Source: Cryptomeria japonica (taxonomy: Eukaryota; Streptophyta; Pinopsida; Cupressales; Cupressaceae). Taken from it: a DNA stretch of 64,000 nucleotides. Of this stretch, positions 45,508-57,446 are shown piece by piece (position 1 is the stretch's first letter; the number at the start of each line of letters is the position of its first letter). The DNA is taken from positions 439,793,213 to 439,857,212 of the forward strand of contig NC_081407.1 in assembly GCF_030272615.1 (NCBI RefSeq), written 5' to 3'. A program made the position numbers and the translations under genes. Under the pieces are notes generated by a model, which saw nothing but the letters and a program-made list of their open reading frames with translations, searched no databases and had not been told where the DNA came from.

Positions 45508-47648
45508 GTCACTTATGCAAATGCAATTTTTTTTTTTTGGAATTTTTCAAAGACAATAAATGATATGTAACTAAATGCAAACTAAATATATGAAAATGCA
45601 ATCTATGTCTTTGGTTGTTTTTGAAGATTTTGACAAACTTTTGAAATGCAAATCTAAGAGATGGACCTTTAGGAAATTGAAATGATGTCTAGACCTCAAA
45701 GGACAAAAGGACTTAAGTGACAAAGGACAAGATGACAATGTCTCCCCTATATGCTTGGATACTAAGCTAGGTTTGACGAAATGATATTGATGACAAAAGG
45801 ACAAAAGGACAAAAGGACAAAAGTTTGATAAGGTCTAGACTTCTTAACAATGACTTAGGGCTTTACCAAAGATTTGGATTGCTCAAGTATGACAAGACCT
45901 AGGTTTGACACTATATGCAAAAGGACAATTAATATGCAAATGATCTTAATATGATATGACAATGACTTAGGCTTAATGAAGAGACTTGGGATATGCAAAT
46001 GCAAATGTATGACAATGTCAACCTAAGATGAAACCTAAGGTTTAATTATGAAATGATATTACTCTTATGCAAGAGGACATATGCAAATGGATGACTTCTA
46101 TTGATATGCAAAAGAAGTATGACTTAGGTGAAACCTAAACTTGATACTTGATAATGACTTTGCAACATGCAACCTAGGATGAACCTAAATGTAAGTGACA
46201 TAAATGTTGAGACAAGTTTTTGAACAATGTTGGATAACCATGCTTTAGGAATATGATCTTTGAATCTTGTTGGATGTTTGTTGGATGAAAGTCTCTTGTG
46301 TTTAATCTTGTTTTGATTAAGGTGTTTTTCTTTTGAAGTGGGATAACATTCAACTTTTGACAATCAAAGAATACAAGATGTTACAACTTAGACTCAAGAC
46401 AATCATGCTCATTTCCACATTCCTTAGGGTAGGCAAAGACATTAGGTACTTGAGAGGTAGACTCATTATGAGATTCAAGGAGAATACATAGATGCTTGAC
46501 CCCACGGGCTCCCCTCCACGGTACTCACTTCTCAGGGCAGCCAAGCATCAGTCCCCATGGAATCTCCCCATGGCGAACTTAGTATCTCTTCCAAGTATCC
46601 GAATTTGTCCTTCTCAAGCAACTAGAAGGGTTTTTGGCCTCTAAAAACAAGGTATGTAGTAAGGATTTTTGTTAAGCATTACTCCTTGATGTCATGCAAG
46701 CATGATTGAGACATTAAGCCCATCAAGATACCAAACAAATGTAGTCACGCAAGCACAATTTAGACCAAGAGGCCCTACTTAGATGTTGATATGAGAAAGA
46801 GTTCAAGGGTCATCACTTCCCAAGTAACTGCAATTCCCACGTAACACTTCCTTCAAAGCTTTCGCCCATCAGGTATTTTTTTATAGTGAGTTAGAATGCC
46901 AAGGAATTCTAGCCGTACTCACTTTGGGTCGTTCCCTTCTCACGATTATCACTTGCTTGCTAAAGCAAAGTGGTCGGGAAGGCAGGCCCTCTAATGGAGA
47001 CACTCAATCAACAACACAAGCATGGTATCGAAGATCTGGATTTCTGATCACCCTATGAAGGATGAGAGAATACCCTCCTACTCCAATGTCATACTTAACA
47101 AACAAAGCAAACAAAGGTTCATTTCCACCTATTTATAAATCACTAAGTGCCTAATTAAAAATCTCAAACACACAATTTGGTTGTTTCTCCAAGGCAACCT
47201 GCAAAACACATGTCAGAAGTTTGATTTGTTGTCTTTGACCATAGAATCTGTATAACACATGTTAGTAGTTTGATTTGTAGTCTTTGTCATGCATATGCCA
47301 AGATCCTGCACCAATAATTAGTACCAAAATCCAAAGCATTGAAAATAGAATGCAAAAACAACAAAAATTTCAAGTAAAAACTACATTTTTCACCTCTGAT
47401 CTGGACTTTACACAGGCGCAGAAGTCATGACACAGGCGCAAGATGTCTGACACAAGCGCAGAATGTCTCAACACAGGTGCAAGATGTTTCAACACAGGCG
47501 CAAAATGCTTCACACAAGCGTAGAAGTGTCCAGAATGCACTGCACGACCCTGTTTCTGGGTTTTTGACCTGCAAAATCAACTTAGAAGCACTCCAAAACA
47601 TAGTAAAGGGTTAGAAGGTTAGTAATTCACGTCGGGTTCACTAGTTAA
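45508..47648 (-). other. LARD-B leader and primer-binding region
   Basis: Minus-strand leader of 2.1 kb. It begins beside the 5' LTR with TTAAC TAGTGAACCCGACGTGAA (47648 downward). It holds the 20-bp repeat cluster at 47405-47530 and CT/GA-poor sequence with many ATGACAA words. It ends just before the ORF ATG. No credible gene. Confidence 0.7.
47405..47530 (-). repeat. LARD-B leader repeats
   Basis: Six units of about 20-24 bp with GCGCCTGTGTCA or GCGCTTGTGT on the minus strand, in the same place and order as 8038-8150 of LARD-A. Confidence 0.8.
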
Positions 47649-49017
47649 TGTAGCATAGAAATTAGGAATCATCAAAACAAGTAGATCAATCAAAACACAA
47701 GACATGATAGCTCAATCAAAAGAACACTCATTGAAATGAACCTAATTCTAAGCACACTCAATAGAGGTATGGAAACAAAGCATTCAAAGATGAAATATTA
47801 TGCAAACCAGATGTAGAATTGAACACTCCTTCCATACAGCTCCATTGTTGTTCTTTCCTCTTCAATGGGTTTGTGGATCTCACCTACAAGTGCACTCACA
47901 ATTGAAAGCAAGATTGATGAAAAACTCAAGAGTACTAGAAGCGAAAGTTCGGTAGTTTGATAGAAAATTCGGATTCATGAAGGGTCAAGGTTCAAGGTTC
48001 AAGGGCTTTGATTGAAGAAAATCATCCAATTTATAGAAGAATTGGAGAAATGAACAAATTAGCATGAAAGTGATTTGAATAGAAATTCAAATCAAGAATA
48101 GCAAAATTATGACATATCTATGACAAATTGCTATGCAAGGCTTATGACAATTCATGACAAATTTCTATGTCAAGAATTTATGAAATTTTTATGACATTTT
48201 ATGACAAATTCTATGACAAATTTCTATGTCAAGAATTTTATGACAATTTATGACAAATTCTATGACAAATTTCTATGTCATTGCCATAAATTTAGGAGAG
48301 AAATAGGTGGAAATTGAATTTAAGAATTAAGAAATTAGAAAAATTAGAAAAAGAGGAATTAAGAAATTAGAAATTAGGAAATTGGAGAATAATGAAAATA
48401 GGAAATTAGGTAAATTAATTAATAATTTGTCATTTATTAATTAATTTACAAGGAGGAATAATTAGCCAATTAAATGAACATTTAATTGTAATGAGAAGAC
48501 TTAGGATAAATAAGTAATTTATTAATCCTAAAGGAGAAAATGATAAGCAAGGTTAAATGATGAAATCACGAAGCCCTAAAGAGATGAATTAGCAATGAGA
48601 ATGACAATTAGGTCTTGACAAAGGATAATTGATATCGATTCGATCATGATTTTGAATTGATAAATGACCAATGTGATAAATGATTTAATTGAAATTGGCT
48701 GACAAAAATCAATGACAAATTGACCAAATTGACATGATTGAAAAAGGACAAGGATCGATGATGAATCGATCTCAATATGAAAAGATTGACAAGGACAAAG
48801 ATCGACCAAAATCATGATTAAAGATTGCTATCGACAAGACCAAATTCGAAAGTGAGACAACTGAAGAATGTAGAAGAAAGACTCGATGCTCGCAAATGAT
48901 AAAGACCAAGTGCGTGACATAGGAGAAATGTTAATGTGACACAAAAACCTAAAATAAGGCAATACACAAATGTTAAAGTATGACTTCGCAAGCGTTGACC
49001 ATTTTTGGGTGTCTACA
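47649..49017 (-). repeat. LARD-B 5' LTR
   Basis: 1369 bp, same ends as 39481-40849, followed directly by GGTAC and the interrupted Copia-2 reading frame. TATA candidate at 48029-48035 (plus reads ATTTATA). Confidence 0.95.
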
Positions 49018-50331
49018 GGTACCAAATGGGTCTTCAAAAATAAGCTGAATGAGGATGGCATAGTGATTAGGAACAAAGCCAGACTGGTCTGCAAAGGATA
49101 TGCCCAAGAAGAAGGAGAAGACTATGGAGAAACCTTTGCTCCTGTAGCCAGATTGGAAGGAGTTTGTATGCTTCTTGCATATGCAACTTTTAAAGGCTTC
49201 AAAGTATATCAATGGATGTAAAATCTGCATTCCTAAATGGTCCACTTGAAGAGGAGGTGTATATAGAGCAACCAAATGGGTTTTCCCTATCTGAAGACAG
49301 TGACATGCTATGTAGGCTACATAAAGCCTTATATGGGCTAAAGCAGACACCTAGAGCATGGTATGAATGCCTGCATTCCCATCTTGTGAAGATTGGATTT
49401 GAGAGAACAAGTGAAGATAGCAATATCTACTTGAAGTCTGAAGAAAGAGTTTGAGATGTCACTCATAGGGGAGATTAAGTTCTTCATTGGATTACAGATC
49501 CAACAGATGAAGGATGGAATGTTTATCACTCAGTCCAAGTATGTCAAAGAGGTGTTGAAGACCTTTGGCATGGAAGATAGAAAACCGGTTGGTACACCGA
49601 TGGTGACTAGTTGTAAACTATCCAAAGAAGATGACTCTGCATTGGTTGATGAGAAGGAATATTGATCAATGATTGGTAAGTTGCATTATGTAGTGTATAG
49701 CAGACCGGATATTGCACATGCAGTTGGCATTACTGCAAGATTCTAGAAAAGTCCAAGAGAATCCCACCTGATTGCAGTCAAGCGGATTCTTAGGTATCTG
49801 AAAGGAACTATTGACTATGGGTTATGGTATCCATACAATAATGATTTTAACCTTAAAGTGTTCACATATGCTGATTGGGCTGGTAATGTAGATGACTGGA
49901 AGAGCACAACCGGTGGTGCATTCTTCCTTGGTGGTAGACTAGTCTCATGGATGAGTAAAAAGTAGAGTTGTATCTCTCAGTCTATAGCAGAAGTGGAGTA
50001 TGTTGCATCTTTCATGAACTGTACTCAGACAATTTGGATGAAGCATGTATTGAATGGATTCAAAGCTCCTGTATTTGAACCGGTAAGTATATTTTGTGAC
50101 AATACTAGTGCAATTAATATCTCCAAGAATCCGGTTTTACATTCTAGAACCAAGCACTTTGAGCTTAAGTATCATTTCTTGAGGGAAAAAGTTTAGAACA
50201 AAGAGATTGCACTGGAGCATGTTTCCAGTAAGGAGAAGTTAGCAGACATACTCACCAAGCCTCTCCCAAAGACTACATTTACATACTTAAGAGGTGAATT
50301 AGGGGTACTACCCCTTCAGGAGGTGAACTAA
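49018..50331 (+). pseudogene. Copia-2 pol, 3' part (reverse transcriptase and RNase H)
   Basis: Resumes as GTKWVFKNKLNEDGIVIRNK and [14 protein letters not shown] frame change near 49215 leads to [20 protein letters not shown] and LYGLKQTPRAWYECL. At about 49443 NIYLKSE is joined almost directly to FEMSLIGEIKFFIGLQI. The stretch that normally carries the catalytic YVDD/FVDD is deleted (compare Copia-1, where ~25-30 codons lie between). RNase H follows with YADWAGNVDDWKSTTGG, EYVASFMNCTQTIWM and CDNTSAINISKNPVLHSRTK, ending GVLPLQEVN. Several TAG stops are present. This half cannot encode an active polymerase. Confidence 0.93.
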
Positions 50332-50572
50332 AAGCATATGCTCCACATCAGTCAGGTATTGCATAGTCAAATTTATTTTGGATTGATGTGTTGAAGGATG
50401 CTACTCCTCAGGGTGAGCAACATAATGGAATAGGGAAGCTTGTGCCTCAACTTTGGCATTGTTGTCAAAGGGGGAGAAGATGTGAAGCAGAGAAGATATC
50501 TGCAGAAATTGGGGGAGAAGATGTGAAGCGGAGATATCTTTGTATATTGCCATCAATGCCAAAGGGGGAGAT
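50332..50572 (+). other. Copia-2 3' untranslated region and polypurine tract
   Basis: Contains a direct repeat of GGGGGAGAAGATGTGAAGC (about 50470 and 50511). It ends GCCATCAATGCCAAAGGGGG then AGAT, directly before the LTR. Confidence 0.85.
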
Positions 50573-52103
50573 TGTTGGCATTATGTGAAACGGTATGAGG
50601 ACATAATGACATTGTATGTTGTCATCGATGTCAATATGTTGAAGAGGTGTGAACCGACATATGTGAGAACTGGTATAACACTGTGAACCGGCATTTGTGC
50701 CAAAGTGAAGCAGTGTGCTTGTTCATGATGAGCTGGCATATAGTTATGGGAACCGGCATATGGAAGTATTGTATGATTACCGGTTGGTAGTCTCAACTTT
50801 AGGGTTTCCAGTTGATGTTCTTCAAGCCTTTGTGGCTCAACCGATGATATTGTGTGATGAGTTAGCATTGTAAAGAAGAACATATCGTGTTGCCGCGTAA
50901 GCCTGTGTGCATGAAGGATCTTGCGTGAGGGAGATTGTTCCTATCTACCTTGGGAATGTGCGAAGTCTGTAAAACAGTGATAACATGTGATGGGTTATCA
51001 GCTGCCATAAAATCGGTGAAAATGAACGATGGAGAATGTCTTGAGTTTGGATCAAGATCTGCTGCATTTAATGCAGTGTGCTCAATGGTCAGGATTGAAC
51101 CATTTGACTTCCTTAACCTAACAGGTTTAGGGTTTAGGGTTTATGCTACCAACCTATCTGTTTTCCTATAAGGTCAATGTTGTGTCTCTTTCTGAGGTTG
51201 TTGGCAAAAGTTGTGTGTGTGTATCCAAGAGAAGGGATACGTGATTCTTGCCAGACCAAAAGGAGAGAAGTGATACCTGCAGAGTGTAAGTGCAGAAGGT
51301 GAAGAGGATCTTAAGCGGATTTGCATTGGCATTGAGTGTTGTTACCAGATCATTGTAATACCTGTTGATCTCTAACCACCTCAACAGCTGGAAAATCCCT
51401 TAACAGGGTAGCCTTAACCGACTTGCTAAAAATCCTTTAATAGGGTAATTCAAAGCTACTGAGTTTGGAATCCTTTAGCTGTTGAGTTCTTGAAATCCTC
51501 TAACAAGGTAACCTTTAATAGGGTTTAACCCTTAACCAGGTATTGTAGCCATCCCTTAACCAGGTGATCCCTAACAGGATCGGTTCCTAGCAGAACCTAT
51601 TGTAATGTCTCTAACCGGACAAGGCTTCTAACAGAGCGGACTTCTAAAGAGTTCAAAAATAGCTTGTGGGTATTCATCCCCACCATGGTTTTTCCCAGTT
51701 GGGTTTCCATGTGAAAAATATGCGTGTCATGTGTGATGCTTTTATCTTGTGATGCTTTGCTATTGTCTGTCAAGCATATGATGGTTCTGTGTTTTATGTC
51801 TATCAATAAAACATGTTGAACTAGCTGTTATTGTGGTCTGATGATAGATTACCTATTTATGCACAAGGGTGAAATGGTAGTGTAGTCTCGAGTTGAGTGA
51901 AAAGATAAGTGAGTAACCGGTTAATGCTTGACTCAGACATTGTTAGCTTTGCCGGTTGCACTCTGTTTCAAACCGGTATCACTGTTTGCCAGTCATTTGA
52001 AGTGTTTGTTGTCAAACCAGTTTAGGACTGTATTTTTGCCTATACTGATTCTCCCCCCCTCTCAGTACTGGTTTGGTTCTATTCGCTCATCATTGAGTTA
52101 TCA
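50573..52103 (+). repeat. Copia-2 3' LTR
   Basis: 1531 bp, same ends as the 5' LTR (TGTTGGCATTATG...GAGTTATCA), followed by GTATA at 52104-52108. The telobox-like word is at 51124-51142. Confidence 0.95.
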
Positions 52104-52400
52104 GTATACACATACTATCTGCAGTAGTATCATCTGACTGTGGATAAGGTTTCCCACCATGGTATTTCCCCTTATAGGGTTTCCACGTACAAATCTCTAT
52201 GTTATGTGTTGTGGATGTTGTTTCTCTTTCTATTATATGCATTGAGTTTCACCAGTACTTATATTAATTGTTAAACTGCTAACCGATATTAAGTTTGGTT
52301 CATCGATATTAAGTATCAAGTTTGATTAAGTTATATTTGGGTTAAAATTAATTGACAACTGATTCACCCCCCCCTTCTCAGTTGCCTCCAAGTCCTAACA
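52104..52400 (+). repeat. Copia-1 3' LTR, last segment
   Basis: GTATA followed by CACATACTATCTGCAGTAGT aligns base for base to the 5' LTR remnant from 20921 on. It ends CAAGTCCTAACA, like the 5' LTR end GGGTCCTAACA. This closes Copia-1 after the two nested insertions. Confidence 0.9.
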
Positions 52401-52949
52401 TCATCTAGAGTGAAGTTGAGATGTAGCGCAAGCCTGAAAAGAGAATTGCAGAGGGGAAAACCAGAGCTGGAGTTAAGAGAAAACAACTGGAAATTAGCCA
52501 AAATATTGTGCAAGGTGTAATAATTATTTTTGCTGGTGTTTCCCAAGGCATGCATCTGCCAACTCCGGGAAGCATGCGAAGGGACACCTCTTGATATCTT
52601 CGCTAACTTGCAAAGATGGTCATTATGGCGAGTTCTAAGTTTCTAGTTAAGGTAATAATTAGAGTCCTTGTTGTGTTAATGATCAAAAGTTGGCACTCCA
52701 ACCCATCGGCAATGCAGAAATAGGTGGCCAGCCAAGTTAGCATCTGGAAGAGAAGGTGGGGACCATGAGAAGTGAGCATGGCAAATCTTGTCCAATTTGA
52801 ATTTAAATTTCCCGCCAGTAGCGTAGCATAGCAGCCGACCCAAAGCAACCTATTGAGGAGAAGGAAGTGGCACTTCATTGATGGATAGAGGTGATTTGTT
52901 CATTCCCAATAAGGTCCTTATACTTGTCAGTGAGAGAATCTAGGTGCCT

Positions 52950-55900
52950 CTAGCACCTCATACCTTTTATCTCTAGCCCCATCACAGCCAATGAGTCTGC
53001 CACCGCATTCCCCTCTCTATAGATATGTTGAGTTTGAAATTCCTCTAGCTAGACAATCATGGACCATATGTCCTTGATGACATTGTTGATCCTCCAGTTG
53101 ATCCCTAAAACACCTTTAGTGGCCTCAATAATCAGTTTAGAGTCCCCTTCAATGATCAGTCTTTTGATATTGGTGCCAAGAGCCAGCTTAAGCCCCCAAA
53201 ATAGAGCAAAGGCTTCAGTCATGTTGCTCAAGACATAGTCAAAATTTCCTACAAAGGCCAAAACCAGGTTTTCCAAGCTATCCCTGATAATTCCGCCCCC
53301 TGCCGCTAAACCACTATGAGAAGCACTGTCAAAATTGAGCTTGAGCCAAGAGGGGGGATGTGTTGACCATATGGTATTAAGCCTCTCCATCTTTTTTGAA
53401 TTGTCATATTGAAGTAAGCTATCTAGAAAATTCCATGTTTTAATCCACCTTCGATCCAAAGCCATAGGGGCAGATTGCAGAGTTTTCCACTTGTTGATGA
53501 GGGCGTTCTCCCTGAGGTATTTCTCAATTATGTCCATAACCATGTCAACTGAGTTGTTGGTGTCACAGAATATCCTATTATTTATTTCCTTCCAGATATG
53601 CCAACAGACATGGGGAGGAATGAGTCTCCAAAAAAGTCTATTTGGTGGGTGTGCAGAGGGGCACTTCCAATTGCTGATAAACTGCTGCAAGTCTTTCAAG
53701 AATGTCCAAGCCAAATTAAATTTTTGTAGAAATTTGTACCAAACCCCAGAAGCGAAGGGGCAATAAATAAAGAGGTGATTTATGCTTTCCTCAGCACAAT
53801 TACACATAACACATTTGTTGGCAAGTGTAAATCCGCTCCTCTTCAGATTATCAATAGTAAAGATCTTCCTGTGAAGGGTCGTCCACCAGAAGAAGTTAAT
53901 TTTAGGGATGAGCTGAGAGTTCCAAAATTCTTTCCAGATGTAGCAATCATTGAAGGAGGCAACCAAGAGATTGTAGGCTGATTTAACACTGAAATACCTT
54001 GAGGGATTTGTGGTCCAAACAAGTTTATCAGTGTGAATGAAATAGGGGATCCTGATCCCCTTAAGAAGGGATTGCATCTCTTCAGCCAAATGAATCCATT
54101 GGGGGGTGTTTCCCAGACTATCATTAAGCCTTAACCAGCAGCAGGAGGGAGAGATGTAGTTTATCACAAGGGAGCCAATCGAATCCTTGAGAGTGACCAT
54201 GAGGCAATTGAACCGGGAGGAGGCAAGGGGTCTATCACCAATCCAGTTGTCCTCCCAAAATCTAATTTTCTCACCATTACCAACTTGCCACTTTAGACCC
54301 TGCTTGAGAAGTTTCCTGTTCTTAACAAAGTTGTTCCATATTTTAGACCTAGGAGGGAGCTCATTGGAAGAGAGGAGGGAGGGGAAGGGGGCATGATTGA
54401 ATTACTTGGCCCTCATAATCATGCTCTAGTCAGTTTTTCCATTCATAAGGATCCATCTGATTTTAGTCAACAAGGCCTTATTCAGATCAGAGATTTTTCT
54501 AATCCCAAGGCCTCCCATGACCTTCGGTTTGCACACCTTCTCCTAGTTGACTAAGCTGATTTTGGCCTTCTCCTCCAATCCCATCCACAAAAAGCTTCTT
54601 TGGATTCTCTCGAGTTTCTCGGCCATAAAATTGGAAATCTTGAAAAGAGAGAGAAAGTAGGCAGGAACACCTTGAAGAGAGGCAGCCAGGAGATGGAGTT
54701 TACCCGCACTACTCAAAGTTTTTCCAGTCTAGCCAACAAGTTTCTTTTGCATTCTTTCTAGGATTTATTGCCAAAAGTGGGAGATGACCTCCTTGATAGT
54801 GAGGGGGAGACCCAAGTAGGAATTAGGGAGATCAGCAACACTGCATCCAAGGATTTGTATAAGTTTACCCTGGAGAATTTTTTCCATGTTAAAGAAATGA
54901 GCCTTGCTCTTGCAATAGTTAATCAGTTGACCAGAGGTAAGGGTGTACTCTTCTAGCAGATGTTTCCATTCTTTAGCCTCTATTACAGACGATAGGCCAA
55001 AAAGGAAGGTGTTGTCCACAAATTGTTGCATAACCATAGGAGGGAGTGTGGAAGTAGCCTTTACCCCTGAGATTCTATTGGTCCTAATCAGATTGGAGAA
55101 ATTCCTACTCAAGACTTCAGCTACCATAATGAACAAATAAGGTGAGAGAGGGTCTCCCTGTCTTAGCCCCTTCCCAGCCTTAAAGAAGCCTGGGGGGGTG
55201 CCATTGATAATCACCAAATAGCGAACACTTTCCACTGCCACCCTAATAATATTGATAAATCTTTCCTAGAATCCCATCGTAGAAAGGACCGCATACAGGA
55301 ATTTCCAATTAACTTTATCATAAGCCTTAGAGATGTCAAGTTTGAGAGCCATATCTGGGTTGTGACTTTTCTCCATGGAGTGAATGACCTCATGAGTAGT
55401 AGTGACAAGATCAAGAATCTACCTACCCGGAACAAATCCTCTTTGAGAGGGACTGATGCATTTATCAAGGAGGGTTTTGATTCTATTGACAACAACTTTA
55501 GAGAAAATTTTATAAATTGAGTTACATAGGCTGATGGGCCGATAGTCAATCATGAGTTTCGGATCAGGAACTTTGGGCACTAAAACAATGAAAGTGTTAT
55601 TCAATTTCTTTAGAAGTTTACCAGTGTGAATGAAGTCCCTGGTAGCTTTAGTTAGATCATACTTCACAGTTTCCCATAAAACCTACAAAAAAGCAGGGGG
55701 GAAGCCATCAGGACCAGGGGCCTTGAAGGAAGCCATAGTAAAAACAGCTTCTTGAACTTCTTCTTCAGACACACGTCTTATCAGCAACTCATTATCAGCC
55801 TCATCCAGGACTTGAGGGATGAGACTGAGGAGTTTATCACTAATCTCAATAGGTTCCCTGACCCTATCATTCGAGTAGGCATTAGCAAAGTGAAGGGAAG

Positions 55901-57085
55901 CCCATTGACCAATTTCATTATTTCCCACCACTTCCTCATTTCTATTATTGAGAATGGAATGGATAGTGTTCCTCCTTTTATGCTTTAAGGCTGATCTATG
56001 AAAGAAGGAGATGTTCCTGTCCCCCTCAGTTAACCATTGGATCCTGGATCTTTGCTTCCGGTAAATTTCTTCTAGATTCATAATTTCTTTCCATTTGTGT
56101 ATCCATCCCTCCTCCTCTGTATGTGTGTCCATAGAGGAATTCCCCTCTGCAATGGTCCTCTGGAGGTGGTCCAAATTGGTTTCAACCTCCTTTTTTCTCT
56201 TGAAGATATCCCCAAAGGAAGAAAGACCCCAGGCTTTCACCTCCCTTTTGATAATTTCCAACTTTTTATAAATTTTGAACATAGTCGTACCTTGAATAGG
56301 GGAGTTCCACCAGTTTTGTATGCATTGTTTGAAGTCTGGACAGGAGTGCCACATGATCTCATACCTAAAGGGTGAGGGATCGGAGGTTAGCTTGTCAACC
56401 CAAGAGAGGAGAATTGGAGAGTGGTCCAAGATAGTGTGCGGGAGAGATAAGAGCAAGGAATTAATTCCAATGTTCCACTTGATAGAGATCAGAAACCTGT
56501 CCAACCTGACCTAAATAATATTGGAGCCTTTTCTATTGTTAGACCAGGTGAAAGGGTCCCTTGAAGGTCAAGATCAAGTAACTCATTATTTATGATGAAG
56601 TCAGCAAAGTCAAGCATGCTCTCACTGTAGTCCGTTAGACCTCCTATCTTCTCGGAAGGATAAAGGGGGGTGTTGAAATCCCCATCTAACATAAATAAAT
56701 CCTCCTTATTGTTAGTCAAGAAGGTAGTGATTTCCTCCCAGATCAGAACCCGACCGTGTCTAGTATTAGGAGCATAAATGTTAAAAAAGAACCAAGACAA
56801 GTTATTCATAGTGAACCTCGTGGAAAGAAAGTTGTGAGAAGAGCCAACTGCAAGACCATCTAGCTTGCTCTTATTCCAAAGGGTAGAAATTCCTCTCGAG
56901 GCACCTTTCACCTCTCCATAATGAAAGGCAGCACTCGACCATAAACTATCAACAAGCGTAGCAAAATTTTGGTAATTCATTTTCACCTCCTGGATTAGGA
57001 TAATATCAACTCTATTGGTGAGTATGCATTGCTTAAGATCATACTGCTTTTGGGGGCTGTTTAAATCCCTTAAGTTCCATGAGAG
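52950..57085 (-). pseudogene. LINE ORF2 (endonuclease, reverse transcriptase, RNase H)
   Basis: The endonuclease begins near 57085 with FLSWNLRDLNSPQKQYDLKQ and DIILIQEVKM, then NIYAPNTRHGR and LDGDFNTPLYPSEKIGG. After a frame change near 56500 it continues with LPHTILDHSPILLSW (catalytic DH). Reverse transcriptase has FKAPGPDGFPPAF, DYRPISLCNSIYKI, QRGFVPGR, LDISKAYDKVNW and GLRQGDPLSPYLF. Its catalytic site reads QQFVDNTFLF, so the second Asp is Asn (AAC at 55011-55013). zf-RVT has KCVMCNCAEESINHLFIYCP. RNase H has LNFDSASH, TEAFALFWGLKLAL, IEGDSKLII and, after an in-frame TAG near 53040, HIYREGNAVADSLA. Most of ORF2 stays in one frame with several TAG stops. It is inactive on three counts. 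Confidence 0.93.
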
Positions 57086-57446
57086 GAACTTCTTTTCTTG
57101 CCCTTCTGTGTTGTCTCCAGGGTTAATTTCCTTCCACTAGCAATTTCCCTTGCCATTACCTTAGTTCTGAGGGTCTCATCAAAGGGTCTTCCTGGTTTAG
57201 GGTCGTTTCGCACATCCGCCTTCTTATTTCCTCTAGTTTTTCTTTTCAGTTCCCGTCATTCCCCCTTTTCCTTATCTGTTGGCGAAGACAGGGTAGAGCG
57301 ACTACCAATAGATAGAGTAGTGATATCCCCAGAGGATCTTGTAGTAGACAAAGAGGAGGTTGGGTCCAGACCAAGCCTAGTGGTAGGCAATGAACCAGCA
57401 CAAGTGCTCCAAATATTCCTCCCACAACTTCCCACTGAGTTGGGTA

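Larger units (their letters stand above)
39481..49017 (-). mobile_element. LARD-B: complete non-autonomous LTR retrotransposon, 9537 bp
   Basis: Two LTRs of exactly 1369 bp flank a 6.8 kb internal region, bounded by the GGTAC duplication. Polarity is minus: the primer-binding region lies beside 47649 and the polypurine tract beside 40849. The only coding capacity is a long Pro/Ser/Gln-rich ORF (45507-42938). No protease, reverse transcriptase, RNase H or integrase is present, so movement must have used another element's enzymes. The LTRs differ at 15 of 1369 positions without indels, 13 of them transitions, so it is the youngest insertion in the window. LARD-A (5774-20453) is a rearranged relative. 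Confidence 0.95.
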
